Part shown: positions 63,782-64,000 of the stretch, one piece after another
How positions within the stretch are numbered: the stretch's first letter is position 1
Layout: the number at the start of each line of letters is the position of its first letter
Assembly (NCBI GenBank): GCA_016719855.1
Contig: JADJYH010000015.1
Span: 1-64,000 of the forward strand
Length of the DNA: 64,000 nt
Direction of reading: 5' to 3'
Source of the DNA: Saprospiraceae bacterium
Lineage (GTDB): Bacteria; Bacteroidota; Bacteroidia; Chitinophagales; Saprospiraceae
Program-made: the position numbers and the translations under genes
The notes under the pieces: generated by a model
Databases searched by the model: none
Seen by the model: only the letters and a program-made list of their open reading frames with translations
Told to the model about the DNA's origin: nothing

Positions 63782-64000
63782 TTACAGAAGGTAAAACACA
63801 AGGAACACGAAGACCCAAACAAGGTCCACAAAGTGCCAGTAGAGGCCAATTTTTTCAACCATTTCGTATTGGTTGTTGCGTTTGGCATAAATTCCGCTGG
63901 CTGCATTTATCATCACTATGGTCAAAAAAACCACGCCAGAGAATACGTGGAAGCCGTGGAAGCCTGTAATGAAGAAGAACAAAGCCCCGAAAGCGACCGG
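63782..64000 (-). CDS. Cytochrome c oxidase subunit III, C-terminal part
   Basis: Open from the window edge (PVAFGALFFFITGFHGFHVF) to the stop at 63782. Two helices: GFHGFHVFSGVVFLTIVMI with the conserved HGFHV motif, and ENPYEMVEKIGLYWHFVDLV-like NNQYEMVEKIGLYWHFVDLV ending WVFVFLVFYLL. Typical end of heme-copper oxidase subunit III. The rest of the operon lies to the right of the window. Confidence 0.92.
   Translation of the reverse strand, partial: PVAFGALFFFITGFHGFHVFSGVVFLTIVMINAASGIYAKRNNQYEMVEKIGLYWHFVDLVWVFVFLVFYLL

Overview
The window looks like a contig from a member of the Bacteroidota, most probably the Saprospiria (Saprospiraceae-like). Evidence in the sequence: type IX secretion (T9SS) C-terminal sorting domains on two secreted proteins, the Bacteroidota -7 promoter consensus TAnnTTTG before several genes, a DUF1800/DUF1501 gene pair, a short NuoG without the molybdopterin domain, a caa3-type oxidase assembly cluster, delta-60 repeat proteins and many lipoproteins of Bacteroidota style. 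The species assignment is inference.

Layout. 1-5.3 kb: a truncated helical protein on the minus strand, then three plus-strand surface or exported proteins (fibronectin III, von Willebrand A, carbohydrate-binding-like). 5.6-14.4 kb: housekeeping and lipid genes (2OG dioxygenase, RNase D, SDR reductase, PlsC acyltransferase, a two-domain acyltransferase-GNAT protein resembling aminolipid synthases, a phosphatidylserine decarboxylase-like protein that lacks the catalytic segment) and outer-membrane barrels. 14.5 kb: tRNA-Phe. 14.7-16.4 kb: decayed remnants and a lipoprotein. 16.4-25.1 kb: a defence island, a type I restriction-modification locus (hsdR-hsdS-hsdM) carrying a GxxExxY nuclease-fold gene set among palindromic repeats, followed by a DUF1016/YhcG nuclease-fold gene. 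25.2-30.3 kb: lipoprotein, a CTAG-flanked MITE-like element, a large T9SS delta-60 repeat protein, and an ISAs1-type transposase remnant fused to a nuclease fragment. 30.4-37.8 kb: CBS protein, Fmt, M1 metallopeptidase, Uma2 nuclease, membrane protein and EEP hydrolase. 37.8-53.5 kb: one long minus-strand respiratory complex I operon in the order nuoA-B-C-D-E-F-G-H-I-J-K-L-M-N, interrupted by a DUF4145-like gene, a small unknown gene, a csaA-like gene and several palindromic intergenic repeats. 53.8-61.8 kb: hydrolase, SCP2 protein, DUF1800/DUF1501 pair, EEP protein, PIF1-like helicase. 61.8-64 kb: caa3 oxidase assembly genes and the start of a cytochrome oxidase operon that runs off the window.

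How the genes work together: the nuo operon (NADH oxidation, proton pumping) and the caa3 oxidase cluster at the right edge are the two ends of an aerobic respiratory chain. The hsd locus and neighbouring PD-(D/E)xK-fold genes form a defence block. The acyltransferase group at 10-13 kb is likely membrane-lipid synthesis.

A strong caution: about twenty genes, including complex I subunits that should be functional, carry single-base frameshifts, mostly at homopolymers, and several have internal deletions. This is the pattern of an indel-rich assembly. I therefore describe most broken genes as genes with probable sequence errors and reserve 'pseudogene' for clear remnants.
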